A stretch of DNA of 64,000 bases, from positions 18,104,209 through 18,168,208 of the forward strand of contig OX424562.1 of the NCBI GenBank assembly GCA_949152475.1. Direction: 5' to 3'. The notes beneath the pieces were generated by a model. The model had not been told where the DNA came from, made no database searches, and saw only the letters and a list, made by a program, of their open reading frames with translations. Below, in pieces: positions 34,855 through 48,400 of this stretch (the stretch's first letter is position 1; every line of letters starts with the position of its first letter). The DNA is from Terebella lapidaria (taxonomy: Eukaryota; Annelida; Polychaeta; Terebellida; Terebellidae). The position numbers and the translations under genes are program-made.

Positions 34855-37800
34855 ATGGGTAAGATTGAGGTGGCCAAACACAAGCCGATCGGGCCGGGGT
34901 GCCTGGTGGCACGCGCGGTGGACTTCACAACATCGACAACGACGAAAGCAAACACAACGACCGTGACGGTGCCCGCGATGACAAAGGGAAGCTTCGAGAG
35001 CCTACCAGCGTCTGTACAGGACTACATCATTGAAAACGTAAGGGCTAATGAAAAATGTTGTGTATACATTATTTTGATGTGATCATACTAAACATCAATA
35101 AACTCGCACGATCAAACTCAAACGGTCTAGATCGCTCATGCTGTGTCATGCAGTTTCCACGCATCTATTCTAAAGCAAGGTTATTACACAGTTTTGGTTC
35201 ACTTTGCAGGTGCGGCTGTGTCAGCCGAGCTCTGTGTATCTCTGCGACGGCTCTGAGGAGGAGGCCGAGATGTTGACTCAGGAGATGCTGGAGCAGGGAC
35301 TCCTGACGAAACTCGACAAATATGACAACTGGTAAGTATTGTGTCATTTTCCGTGTAAACCTTGAGAGCATAGTCTCCACTTGGAAGCCCTTCTCTGAGG
35401 GGCAGAAGAGGGGTCAAAGAAAGGTGGAAAGTATTCTACAAACAGATGAAGAAACAGAAGATACAGATGAAGATCGATAACTACCAGACTTTCCTTTTTC
35501 AGCTGTGTGTGTGTTGTGTTTTCTATTTTTCTTGTGCACCCCACAAGTCATGTGGTGGCTATTCTAGTATTAACTGCTGATGACTTGTGGGCTGACTTTG
35601 TTTTTGTAATTTTTGCAAATTCCAAATTTGATTGACAATTTTGGGAAATCCTTATACTCTTTGATGATGATGAATTTTGATAAAATAAAAGAAAAAAGTG
35701 GTAGTTTGTCAATTCAGCTGCCTGAATTCGCACAGAAAAATTCGGAAGAGTCATATCCATGTACACTCTCTCCAAAAATCTTTAGCTGAACAATCATGAT
35801 TTGCCAACTTGCGGCAGAAGAAAACAGATGAAGAGCTCCTCAACGAACAGATGAAGATTGCAAGGGACCAGCTGTCGAAAAAGAGCGGTAATGATTTAAT
35901 GTTTTGTCTCTCTGTGTCTACATCCTGTCGCTTCAATGAGTACGTAAAAGTCCAGTCATAAAAAACGGAGAAGGGTAAACTACATGTAAAGTCGCTGAGG
36001 ACGCCCGCTGCTTCCCGCTTTGCTGCGAATACGAAGGAATTCAACGACTCCTGCCCGCCTCGTCCAAGCATGTTTGACAGTCTTTCCACTGTGAAAATCT
36101 GACCGTTAACCTTCTGTGTTTTAGTTATGGTCCGTTTCAGAAGCTTTATATATTGTGTTCCCAGTTTTTGCAGCAAACGCAAAGCACTGGGTCTTCGAAT
36201 TCACACCTTTTTCGCCAGGCTGCCGTGTCATCTTTACAGATGCCGTTTCCCTTCCCGTGTCGAGTCATATTTGAGCCTAGCGAGAAAGGTTCACTGACAA
36301 AATATCTCTGTTGTTAGGTAAAAACGTTGCCTTTGCATGGCAAAATGCTTTCTGGTAATCGTGACAATAAATAATGCTGCACTGTACACTGTCCATTTTG
36401 TTGAAAATTATTGCAGGTGGTTTGTTTTACTTCGGGCATGAAAAAGCATGCAAAAAATGCTATATTTTTGTGCTATTTACATACATGTATGTGCAGGATT
36501 GTTTTCTCGAATCCGGACCAAATTCAGAGCACGTGTTGATCAATATTTGCCAGAGTTTGTTGACAAAAAAACTCAGATATATCCTAATATATCACCCTTT
36601 TGGTGCTCTTATTTATTATTTCAGTGTTGAAAGAAAAGCATTTTTTTTTCTGTTTTACGTACGTGTCATTTTGAAATTAGTATTGATCTTCTGAATTGAT
36701 GTGTTCAACCAAAAAGAGTTATCAAATCATTTATATCTTTCCCCAGATATATGATCTTCCACCCCGCATTTTTTTCGACAGATATATATCCCAAGTGTTG
36801 GGTTTGCAGAAAGGTACCGAAGCGACTGCCAACATTTATTTTCCAGTTGGCAAATAAGCGGCACCATTATTTCTGCAAACGCAAAATCGCAACGCACAAA
36901 TTCCTGTAACCACCACCTCTAACCGTCTTATCTTTGCCTTACACAGTTACCTGTGTAAGACCGACCCGGCAGACGTCGCCCGCGTTGAGGGTAAAACGTT
37001 CATCGTAACAGACGACCAGTACACGACAGTACCACACGTCAAGGAAGGGGTGAAAGGTATCCTCGGCCAATGGATGAGTCCTGAAGATTTCGACAAAGAA
37101 AAGGAACAGAGATATCCGGGATGTATGAAAGGTAAGGATCGTGAGTGTAATGACACATTTGAGAGAAAAAACAAATCAGACGCAAAAAACTTCTCTGATT
37201 AAATGTAGCTGTGAACTGTAGTTTGCTCTGAAGTTCCTCAGTAAAATTTTCAAACCACCGAATGCTGTGTATCGTACTAAATTTTTCTCAAAATTATGGA
37301 ATACTAGCTCCAGAAACTTTGTCAGTTCGAATTGTATGATTCAATTATAGTAGCTATATTATTGACACGGTTTTATCTACATTGCAGGTCGCACAATGTA
37401 TGTGATCCCGTTCAGTATGGGCCCAGTTGGAGGTCCCCTGTCCAAGGTCGGCGTCCAGATCACAGACTTCAACTACGTTGTTCTCAGCATGCGAATCATG
37501 ACCAGAGTCTCACCGTCTGTTTACAATGTCATCAACGGAACTGGCGAATTCGTGCAGTGCATACACTCAGTCGGAGCTCCTCGACCTATCACAAGTGAGT
37601 ATGCAAATTAGGTGGTGACTCCAAAAGAAAAATTCATGTTTACGCATTGACTTGAACCTTGAGGTATCATATTGATGGATCAGTCTTTGACATGAATTGT
37701 TGTTTCTATCAACAGGAAAACTGGTGAACCACTGGCCATGCAATCCAGAGAAGACCCTGATCACACACTTCCCAGACGAGCGAAAGATCATGTCCTTCGG

Positions 37801-39099
37801 AAGCGGCTACGGTGGCAACTCCCTCCTCGGCAAGAAGTGCTTCGCCCTCCGCATTGCCAGTCGTATCGCCAAGGACGAAGGCTGGATGGCCGAGCACATG
37901 TTGATCATGTCTGTCACTAACCCTGAAGGCCAGGAGAAGTTCATCGCTGCAGCATTCCCAAGCGCCTGCGGAAAGACAAACATGGCCATGATGAAGCCAG
38001 CCTTGCCCGGCTGGAAAGTCGAATGCATCGGTGACGATATTGCATGGTTACGCTTCGACAAAGACGGCCAACTCAGAGCCATCAATCCCGAGTCAGGGTT
38101 CTTTGGCGTCGCCCCAGGAACGAACAAGAAAACCAACCCAATTGCTATGGAAACCTGCAGCAAAAACACAATCTTCACAAACGTTGCCATGACAGAAGAT
38201 CGAGGGTTCTACTGGGAGGGTTTGGAAAAGGAGACAGATAAGAGTATGAAGATCAAAACATGGAAGGGTGAGGACTGGAAGATTGGTGACGAGGGCAAAG
38301 CTGCACACCCTAACTCACGGTTCTGTACGCCAGCTGGCCAGTGTCCAATCATCCACCCTAAGTGGGAAGACCCTGAAGGTGTACCCATTGATGCTATCGT
38401 CTTTGGTGGCCGACGACCTCACGGCGTACCACTCGTCTACGAAGCTTACAATTGGGAACACGGGGTAATGATGGGAGCTGCCCTCAAGTCAGAAACCACA
38501 GCTGCTGCAGAGTTCAAAGGTATTTGCCTATAGATGAGCGAGTTTATTCGAACCTTTTGTCTGTTGATATATTTTTCGTTCGTTGATGAATTTGACTTCC
38601 AAGGCTTCACAGATTTACTGACTTTCTGTATTGTTTTCCCCTGTCAGGCAAGACAATCATGCACGACCCGATGGCCATGCGTCCATTCATGGGCTACAAC
38701 TTCGGTGACTACTTGCAACACTGGCTCAACCTCAACACGCCAGACCATCGCATGCCCAAGGTGTTCCACGTCAACTGGTTCCAAGTCAACGAGGAAGGCA
38801 AGTTCCTCTGGCCCGGCTTCGGTGAGAACATCCGCGTCGTCGACTGGATCTGCAGGCGGATCGATGGTGAAGATATCGCGGAACCCAGTGCCGTCGGTCT
38901 GCTGCCCACGGAGGGGACCTTGAACACCTCCGGACTGGGCGAGATCTCCTGGGAGGAGCTGTTCCACTTGCCCAAAGACTACCTAGTCGAGGACATGAAA
39001 GAAACCAAGAAGTTCCTCACCGAGCAGGTCGGCAGTGACCTCCCAAAGAAGGTCTCAGAACAGTTGGACTTGCAGGAAGAGAGAATCAAGAATATGTAA
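34855..39099 (+). CDS. PCK1: Phosphoenolpyruvate carboxykinase (GTP)
   Basis: This enzyme converts oxaloacetate and GTP to phosphoenolpyruvate, CO2 and GDP, the committed step of gluconeogenesis and glyceroneogenesis. Coding exons are 34,855-35,037, 35,210-35,331, 36,947-37,131, 37,388-37,594, 37,716-38,519 and 38,648-39,099. All introns are GT-AG and phases are consistent, giving 650 residues against 622 in human PCK1. Visible signatures are [12 protein letters not shown] (exon 5), Mn-binding H293 in GWMAEH, the P-loop FPSACGKTN (313-321) with the reactive Cys317, GDDIAW (338-343) with the metal-ligand Asp, and [14 protein letters not shown] and FLWPGFGEN of the nucleotide site. The first 30 or so residues ([13 protein letters not shown]...) are extra relative to vertebrate PCK1 and Thr-rich. 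Every key residue I checked is present, so the gene looks functional. The gene symbol is for the family; orthology to PCK1 versus PCK2 predates the vertebrate split. Confidence 0.97.
35332..36946 (+). other. PEPCK intron 3
   Basis: The longest internal intron of the coding part, running from ACTG|GTAAGT to ACACAG|TTAC. No element recognised; a 70-base exon-like stretch near 35,818-35,887 would break the reading frame and is not included. Confidence 0.7.
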
Positions 39100-40670
39100 T
39101 CTGTCGCTCGAGGATGTGTGTGTTCATGGAAGGGAGGGCAGGGGATTCTGAGTATTTGCAAGCTGAATTTCAAAATGAGTGTTTTTGAGAGGCAACTTTT
39201 CAATCGATGAAAACTTGAGTTGTGATACATGTGCAAATGATTTTCATTCCGTCTTCGTGTGTGTACGTGCAATTCCGTGTATTAGTAGTAATATTGTGTT
39301 GTATATTTTCAGCTTCCTTTTTTTTTTGCTAAAAAAATTATGTGTGAATATTTCCACTGCTTAAATGATACACTTTAACTTTTTTGGCATTCGCCGAATT
39401 TTGCACTGCAAATAGAGAGCATTACAGTCAATGCTCCTGTACATTATCGACTCCAGCTGATGTATTGGATATATCTATTTATATCTTGTACATTTTGATC
39501 TGATGTGTGGCAATACTGTAATGACATTGACTATTGTGCAATGTTTGTGCTTGCCGGGGCCTGACTTTTACATTTTCGTAAACTGCGGCACAGGCTGCTC
39601 TGCGGTTTTGTAACTTGTATTGTATGTAGTGTTCACATATCAGAAATTCAGTTGCTACATCAACATTTTTATACTCGGCAGGGTGTCGCTGTGATTAATA
39701 TCGCAAGACATGTACAGGGTTTTTCATTTTCTGTACAGAATAATTACCTTGTGCTGGGTTGAAATTGTATTTTGCAATATAGTATTTATATATTATGGTG
39801 ATTCATCGATTGCCTGTGACATTACAAGTTTAGAGGACGAAACACAATGCAAGTCATGTGTAATATTCGTTTAGATAGGGAGTTTTAACATTTTGTATAC
39901 CGGTAAACGGCAAATGAATTGAAAATCATGCACTGAAAATTATGACAAACACATGATGTATATGTATATGATTAGGAAATTATATGTATTTTAAACCATA
40001 TACACTTTATAAGTGTGTATTTAGATCATTGCATGATCAATGCAGATTATGTCGGATCAGGTCGAGTGAAAATTTGGTATGAAAGTTTTATGTGATTTGT
40101 GTGTGCTTGCATCAAAATGTTCATCGAAGGTCAGAGACACGTGAAAGAGATTATGTTCATACAATCATGTGGAGTACACAGTCAAGGTGTTGATTGAGCG
40201 ATGCTAGTGGTGAGTGAATGAATTAAATTTATACGACCGTTTCCCATTGTTCTGTATCTCGATTGCTTACTAATTTATGATGCAATTGTGTGAATTTTTC
40301 GCATAATTTCGAGAATTGAGAATACCAAAGTATGTTTGCATCCATTGCTCTATCTCTAATAATTAGCATATAGTTTTGTTTCATTCTCAATTTGCTTGTC
40401 AGTGTGTGTTTGTGCCCAATATATATCACTGCCATCGAAAAATAATCATAACATCTTAGAAAATTAAGGCATCTTCATTATTTTTCTCAAGTCGAAGGGA
40501 GTTGAATGGAACCATCGAAAACCGACTCAAGAATAGCTGTGTGATATGTAAATAAATATCTGGTGTCAGAATTTGTGCATTCGGGAAACTGCTACTCTGA
40601 AAGGAAATACATTTTATTGTCTACTGTTATAATATGCTGCATGTAAAGAATAAAAGCAAAGAATATCTGA
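39100..40670 (+). other. PEPCK 3' UTR
   Basis: AT-rich sequence after the stop. AATAAA occurs at about 40,551 and again at 40,649-40,654 (GAATAAAAGC); the second is followed by ordinary intergenic sequence and a MITE. A 1.5-kb 3' UTR is inferred. Confidence 0.45.
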
Positions 40671-40705
40671 TGTTTGTGTTCAAATTTTTAGCTTTAGGAA
40701 AGTAG

Positions 40706-40895
40706 TTACCATAAAAGACTAATTTTTGTGGCTATCAAATTTGGCGGTTGTGAGATCTTTATTTTTCGGCGGAAATTTAATTTGGCTGTTTCAAAACCAC
40801 TTATATATTTATTAACATTAACAGTTAATTTGGCAGACAATTTGGCGTTTTTTCCCCTACCGCCAAATGAATCATCCACCGAAATTAGTTCTATG
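40706..40895 (+). mobile_element. MITE with TTTGGCGG motifs, copy B (decayed)
   Basis: Same family as 24,631-24,824: 'ATAAAAGACTAATTTTTGTGG...AATTTGGCGGTTGTGAG...TTCAAAACCACTTATAT...CCCCTACCGCCAAAT...CCGAAATTAGT'. The outer TIR bases are lost. It sits immediately after the likely PEPCK poly(A) site. Confidence 0.7.
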
Positions 40896-42479
40896 CATAG
40901 ATAATGGTGTGTTTGTTAACTTTTGTAGCATTTTCGATTCTCAGACATACCCACAGCTATATGTATGTACTCAAACGAAATATCTGAAACTTTCCTGCGA
41001 TTTATTGTACCAAAAGAGAGATTTCATGCATCTAACCGGCTTCAATTCGCATTTTATCGAAATGATACATGGAACCTTATACGACACATTGCGACCATGT
41101 TCATACACAATGTCAAAGCACATGGCAGAGTATATTTGATCCATGGAGTAAAGATGACTGTAACAAGTCTGAAGGAACGATACAAGAAAACTTAATTAGC
41201 TCAAAGGACCTTAGACATCGCATGAAAGACACAAATTGATAAACGTCATGCGCACAATATTCGAATCTGTGTTATATTTTGTGCACAACACACACTCGAT
41301 TCAATTCTTCAAGGAAAAACATGAAACTGATGTCATGTAAGGTAACTTGTAGGATTCACATGTATCACAAGATGATGTATAGAAAACATAACTACATGAT
41401 GTATATGTACTCTACGATGTACAAAACAGAGTCTGAAGGTAAACATGGCTACGTAAACTTGCTTTTAACACCAATTGGTACTGATTTCATATGTAGTTGA
41501 CTTGAGCAAGGTGATAGAAGTACAATGCAAGTAAACTATACACACAAACGCTCACACAAACCATTCAACCAAATTATCATAACATGGCCATAAAGCTCAT
41601 ATACGCTCAACAGACTTATTATGTGTAAACTGCAGTTTGAACCGAAATATAAATACCAGTACCAATCGACACTAAACTAAATACATGTACAAACTGACAC
41701 GATTACATATATTTAAATTGTTATATAGACATAGAATTCCTGGTGAACTTGAAAAAAGTTTGTTCCCTGGTATATTTCAGAGTATTTCGACATGTAGGCC
41801 TAGTATCAATACGGAAGTAATACTGTTGCTAATAACAGTGTATCAACTTTAATGATGTCTGTCGTGACATCACGTATGGTATCTAGAGGCAAATGTGTAC
41901 TTCAACAGAAGATTAAAATGGAATATACATGCATCTCTTGAAGCGTTTTGAGCTTCAATATAATAAACACGTAATAATAAGATTTACCTGCATAAGGTAT
42001 GCTACATATATGAAAAACACAAAATACATCCAAATTTGCATGTATGCAAATTTCTACAGCATTTATCACAGATGCAGTACTGAAAATCTTTATATAAATG
42101 AGAGTGTGAGTTCACCAAATACAACCAGAATCATTGAATTACACTCTGAAGGCCTGTTCGCTTGGGCCATTCTTTTAAATCTACTCATTCTACATGTAGA
42201 TTTGCATTTCCTTGTTCGATTGACTTCGGAATGTCATTTCAGGAATTGACAGAATGGTATTCTGCTATTCGGTCTTTTCAGAGGAATGCGCAGAATAGCA
42301 ATTCTGGAATTAGCAAAACAGTTCTAGAATTTGCGGTCCTGATCGATAAGCCGATGATTCTGGTTGAAATGCGCATGCGAATCTGTTCCCGAATATAACA
42401 TTCAGAATACACTATAGCACCAAACGAACAGGGCTCCATTCACTCCAGACGAAATCTTCTATTCCACTAAACACTCAAG
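40896..42479. other. Convergent intergenic space and GLMP 3' UTR
   Basis: AT-rich, with no gene recognised. The part next to 42,480 must hold the GLMP 3' UTR; I do not see a convincing minus-strand AATAAA and leave its end open. Confidence 0.4.
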
Positions 42480-45400
42480 TTAGTTGATTGCCGAATATTC
42501 CGAGCTGACCGCACCATCGCGATTCTTCCTCCCGCGGTGAACACACACGCCCACCCCGCCGAAGAGGATCAGGAGGACGGGAATACCGAAACCAACGGAG
42601 ATCACGATGAGGACTAGGGAGGACACTTCCTCGATGGGGGCTTGTCCATAACCTGCAGTCATCACCCTGGGTGAATAAACAATGTGTGGATAAAATACAG
42701 GCAAAAATTTTTTCTTATCAACTACACATGGATATGTATAACGTACATGGAAATTTTCGCCTACACATCTAAGAACTTGCAATGTATTACCAATCACTGG
42801 TATTTCTTTTATTCTCGAGGGATTCAAGATTTCAAGATCTCAGTTCTCAGTTCGACTTTGGGTAAGCCCTCCTCACTCACCATATCGTGTAGTTGGAATG
42901 CATGTAGAACTTATCCTGTGATAGGCCGAATGACACGTTTAGCCCCATCCTCGTTACCCCAGATATCAAACTATCTCCAAAGTAAGCACTCGCCAGACTC
43001 CCATAACTGGTCAGTGTATCTTTGCTGATGGTGCCGATAGGGTAGTGCTTCGCCCGGGTCGTGCTTTGAACCTTTTTGCTAGGGGCCTTGTACGCCACTG
43101 GCTTCCACTGCAAGTAAGCTCCTGTGACCTGGTCTGGATCTCGGGTCGTGACGTCGACCACCTGCAATTGGGATTTAGTTAGGAGCAGTGGTGATAATCA
43201 AGTAAATATACATGTACATCATAAATTTCCCAAATTTTAATTGTAAATTTGCCGTTTATTGTTATTACTCACCTCTAAACTACTACATGCTCCTTTTCGA
43301 TCCTTTGGATCGTTCTGGATAGAAATTCGCGTACTGAAAGCAAGGCACGATCGTCTGCCTGCATGACTCGAGCGCTCCTTTTGCCGCCAAAACCGCCGCG
43401 CATATGCGCGCGCAGCTGCGCAGAAGCTTCCCTTTTCTGTCCAAAAAACGACAAAAGGAAGCCCCTAGCACACAACTGGCGGGGATGGATGGGAGGGCCT
43501 TTACTGTAGTAGTTTAGAGGTGAGTAATAACAATAAACGGCAAATTTACAATTAAAATTTGGGAAGTTTATTTTATACATCACCAATCTAAACTACTACA
43601 TGCTCCTTAGAATCAAAGGATAGGCGGTGGAGCAGTAGTGCTAGAGAGTCATGAAAACAGACGATAGTCTTGATTTCAAGCGAATCGCTAAAATGCTACA
43701 TTTTCGATATATCTTTAGTAATATAATAAAGATACTCACCTAGCGGTGCGATCGCTTGCCTCCGACATGCACGAATTTCTTCTTCACCCATCGGTGGAAA
43801 ACGGAACTCTACTTGAGACCGTAACATAAAGAAACTCAAACACAAACACAAAGTGTTGCTTATATACACGTGCACATTAAAACCAAGACTTTTCTGTCCA
43901 GCTGGTTCAAACAACAGCTTGCGCTACGACCAGCGGACCCAGTCTAAATCTGGACGACTGGTCCTGAAGTTCGGCAGCATTGGACAGATAGAACCCGATG
44001 AATGTCGTAGAATTAGTCCACATTCCAGCCCTCACGATATATTCCAACAGAATATTCGACCTGGCCGCCAAAGACATTGAGATGTGTCGGATTTGGTGGG
44101 ACGATATTTTGTAAGTGACTCGATCGTCAGCACCTGATTCCGCATAGACAGTCCTCACTACAACCTTCACCCATCGGGATAGTGTAGCTGTGGAGATATC
44201 CGTAGCCCTATTAGGCTGATAGGAAATAAATAATCGCTTGCGATCTTTCCTGATCGATCTGGTACGATCGATGTAGATTTTCAGCGCTCTTACCGGGCAC
44301 AATAGAGCGTCCGGCTCATTCCGTCCTACGTAACCGCCCAGTGACGGAATTACGATAGGGGAGAACGCTTTCCCGCCCTCAACTGCAGCACGTGTTTTAG
44401 GCATAAAATCACGTACTGGGTATAAGGAAACGGACCCATCCGCGCCAAATGCGACTCGCGATACGTCGATCGCCGCGACATCTGAGCGTCTTCGACCACT
44501 TGCTAGCATAACTAGCAGGAAGGTCTTAAGAGTTAACCTCTGCAAGGAAACTTCCTTGAGAGGCTCCCAAGGTGTTTTAGTAAGACAATATAGCACAAAA
44601 GCCATGTCCCAATCCGGTAGAGTAGGAACTCCGCGTGGCCTTTGCGTCCTAAAGGACGCCAAGAGATCAGCAAGGATACGATTATTAGTTAAATCGATCC
44701 CCCTAGCACGGAATACAGGGCCCAGCATGGACCTGTATCCCTCGATCGTAGTAGGCTTCAAATTAAGCCTATCAAAGAGATAGCAGAGAAAGTCTAGCAC
44801 TGCATTCAGAGGGGCAGAGAGCGGATCAATGCGCCTTCCGTTACACCAACGTACGAATACTCTCCATTTAGCCTCATACGTTTTAGAGGAGGATCTCCTA
44901 TTCTTTCTCGCGAGATGTACGGACACCTGCTGAGAAAATCCTGCCTCCTGGAAGGATCGCTCGATAGCCTCCACACGTGTAATTTGAGCACGTGGACGGA
45001 ATCGTGAAATATATCCCGCCCCGGTTGCTTCAGCAACCTGTCCTCGATCGGGAGAACCCGTGGTACATCGATCAGGAGGGACAGTAGCAGGGGGAACCAC
45101 GCCTGCATCGGCCAGCATGGCGCCACCAACAGAATCTCGCACTGAGACCTGGCTACTTTGTGCAGCACTTCTGTTAGGAACCGAGTTGGCGGGTACGCAT
45201 ACCCGAACATCCCGTCCCACGACTGAGACATCGCGTCCACAGCCAGTGCCTCGCTCTCTGGCAGAGGTGAGAAGTAGACCGAGAGCTTGTGATTCCGAGA
45301 GGTTGCGAACAGGTCTATGTTCGGTGTCCCGAACGCCTGACAAACGCGCCGAAACACCCCCGGATGCAGACTCCACTCCGTGCCTATGATCTTGTCCGGT

Positions 45401-48400
45401 CTCGACAGAGCGTCCGCTAGGACATTCCTGTGACCCGGCAGGTGCCTCGCCCTGATAAACAGACGGTACTTGAAGGCAAACCTGATCAGACACTCGGCCT
45501 CCAAACAAAGCTGACTCGACCGAGTTCCACCTTGTTTGTTTATGTGCGCCACTACTGTGCTGTTGTCTGTGAAGACCAACCACTTCGTCCCTGGGGGACT
45601 CTGAGGCCCCCAGATCTCGAACGCACGTCTCACCGCTCGCAGCTCTAGGACATTGATGTGCAACGCCCTCTCGCTCGTGTTCCACACAGCAGAGAGTTCG
45701 TGCTCGTCCATATGAGCTCCCCAAGCCAATTCTGACGCATCGGTGAAGAAGGTCCGATCGGGCAGATACTCCGCGAGTGGCATCCCTCGGAAAAGATTCC
45801 GATGGTCCCGCCACCAATGCATTGCTTCCCGAGCACGATCGTCCACCGATACGACTTGGTCTAGTCGATCGGTGACGATCCGCCATTGCAACGCTAGACA
45901 CCATTGAATGGGTCTGAGGAAGCACCTGCCGAACGGCACCTGTTTCTCCATCGACGCCAACAGACCGATGATGGACAGAAACTGTCGAGCTGTGATCGAC
46001 GACTGCGTCAGCGCGACCTCCATCGCCGCAATCGCCTTGAGAACTCTCTTCCGCGGAGGAAGAGCTACTCCTCGCTCTAGATTGTAATCTACCCCGACAT
46101 ACTCGAACCTCTGTGTCTGGGACAGATGAGACTTCGCCCAATTGGGGATCCAGCCGAGGCTGGTCGCCAACCTGAGGACGAACCCGGATTGCTCTATAGC
46201 CTGAGACGGGGAGTCGGCTATGATTAACCAATCGTCGATATAATGGTGGAATTGAATTCCAACCGATCGAAACCTGGCTGCCATCGTCCTTACGATACGG
46301 GTGAACACGTAAGGGGCGGTGGCTACTCCAAAAGGAAGTACCCTGAACTGATACACCGAACCTTCGAAGGCGAACTTGAGGTATCGCCGATCGGCTGGGT
46401 GTATTGGCACATGTAAGTACGCGTCCTTGACGTCGATACTGACTGCCCACTTCCCCTTGGACAGAGCTTTCTGGACGGAAAGCGCCGACTCCATCTTGAA
46501 CCTGGGTATGATCAGGAATTTGTTGAGGTTTGACAGATCGAAAACGGGACGCCACCCGCCTGTCTTTTTCGGCACTAGGAAGATGAGAGAATAGAATCCT
46601 CTCTCGTCCTTGACCACCTCGATCGCACGTTTCTCTAGCAACTGCTGCACCTCGTGCTGCAGAAGCTGAAACTTTTCCCGATCGCCGGGCACAGGGAAGA
46701 ACCACGCTTTGGGTCTGATCGGTGGTTTTCCAGCCTCCCATCTGAAGGTGAGACCGAACTTCACCCATGCCACGACTGAATTGTCTGACGACGCCAGATC
46801 GCTCCAGTTCTGGACGAACTGAGCCAGGCGTCCCCCGACTGGACCAGGTTGTGGAAGATCGAATTCCGACAGAACTGAACCTTCCACAGAGCCTACGCTT
46901 TCCAGCAACGAGTCACTTCTTACCAGAAGCTTTCCCTTTGCCCTTGAAGCGTCCACCCCCTTTGCCTCCGCGCTTGCCATCCCCCTGGGGAGGGGGAGGC
47001 TGCGCCCCCCGAAAGGGCGGCTGCGTAGAAGCGGGTGCATGTGGTGCCTGAGGTTGGGCAGGCTTCTGACCCTTGGTCTTCTTGCCTGTCCCAGACCCCG
47101 CCGACTTCCCAAGCAAAGCCTTGGCCATAGCCTCATCCCGGAGATGTTCCCGCATGACGGAAATATCCGATCGAGAGAGGTTGGCGTAGGTATAGCCTGA
47201 GAAAAGCGGCCTCCCACGTAGCTCAGCGACGTCCGTAGCGGACACGTCAAGCAGACGGAGATCGGCATCACGCATGGTGAGATCCAATTGTGCGCCCAGG
47301 TGCGCACTGTCACGCTCAGCAGCATGGACCACTCCGGCCAAGACGCCGAGTGCTGCATGAATGTTGGCGCGACTCCCCTCCTCCAGATCCGCTTGGTCCA
47401 CAAACTCCTGAACCAAAGTGGTCAGGTGATCTGTCAACGAGAGCTGCCCCATCAATTGATGAGACAGCGTCTGCCAGTGAGAAAGGCGAGCCTTTTTCAC
47501 ATAAGCTGACCAGACCGTACCCTGCTTCCGGGAAAGCAGGTGAAGGTTAGGGTCTTCGACCGGGACGGAAGTCTGATGTCCACCCTCGGACTCTACAGTC
47601 CGATAGGTGTCGATCGACTCAGGTCGAACACGGCTAGTCGGGAATGTCGACTCCGTACGAGCCACATCCTTCTTAGCCGTAACTCCCTTGTTGATCTTGT
47701 CGAAGGACTTGACCAACGCGGGAGCCACAGGGAGCCGGATCGGCCGACGAACTGGCGCCGACGCGAACCTACCGGTTCCCCGTGAGGGCCCTGGAGCATC
47801 GATCGGCAAGTCCATTCGCCTTGCGACCGACTCCAAAGCCCACCGGAAGTTAGAACCCCCGGCCTGATCGGAAGTCTCATCCTCCGAGGAGGACGACTCC
47901 TGATCAGCTTCCACTCGACCCCCCCGATCGTTGGACCTCACAGGTCCGATCGAAGACCTCGATGACCCCAAGGGTACATCAAAGGACGGGCGAGGGAATG
48001 CCTGCTCAGCGATCGCGCCCGTCCGGCGACTTACATCCGCGTACACAGGACTTGAGTGGCCCTGAGGAACGACCCCAGCACCACCCGCCCGATCGTGCCC
48101 TGATCGAGGACCAGGAGCACGACCGCCAAGTGAAGACTCCCGATCGCACGAACGATCGAGAGCCTCACCCCCAAACAAAGGGAACTCTCCCCCCTCGAAC
48201 CTCGAGACCGAGGACCCAAATGAGCCATCCAAGATGCTCCGCCGATCGAAGCCCGAAGCCTGATCGTCGCCCACCGAGAGGTCGGACGAAGCCTGAGCCA
48301 CATCGAAAATCGATGTGGTCTCAGCACCACGGCGCTTAGAGGAAGCACGCTTCCTCTTCTTGGAAGGCCCCGGGGAAGAGACGACGGACCCCTCCACCTC

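Noticed and set aside
35818-35887. Exon-like stretch in PEPCK intron 3 (CGGCAG|AAGAAAACAG...AAGAGCG|GTAATG), reading as a charged helix
   Set aside because: Its length of 70 bases would shift the frame between exons 3 and 4, which join correctly without it, and no PEPCK homolog has sequence here.
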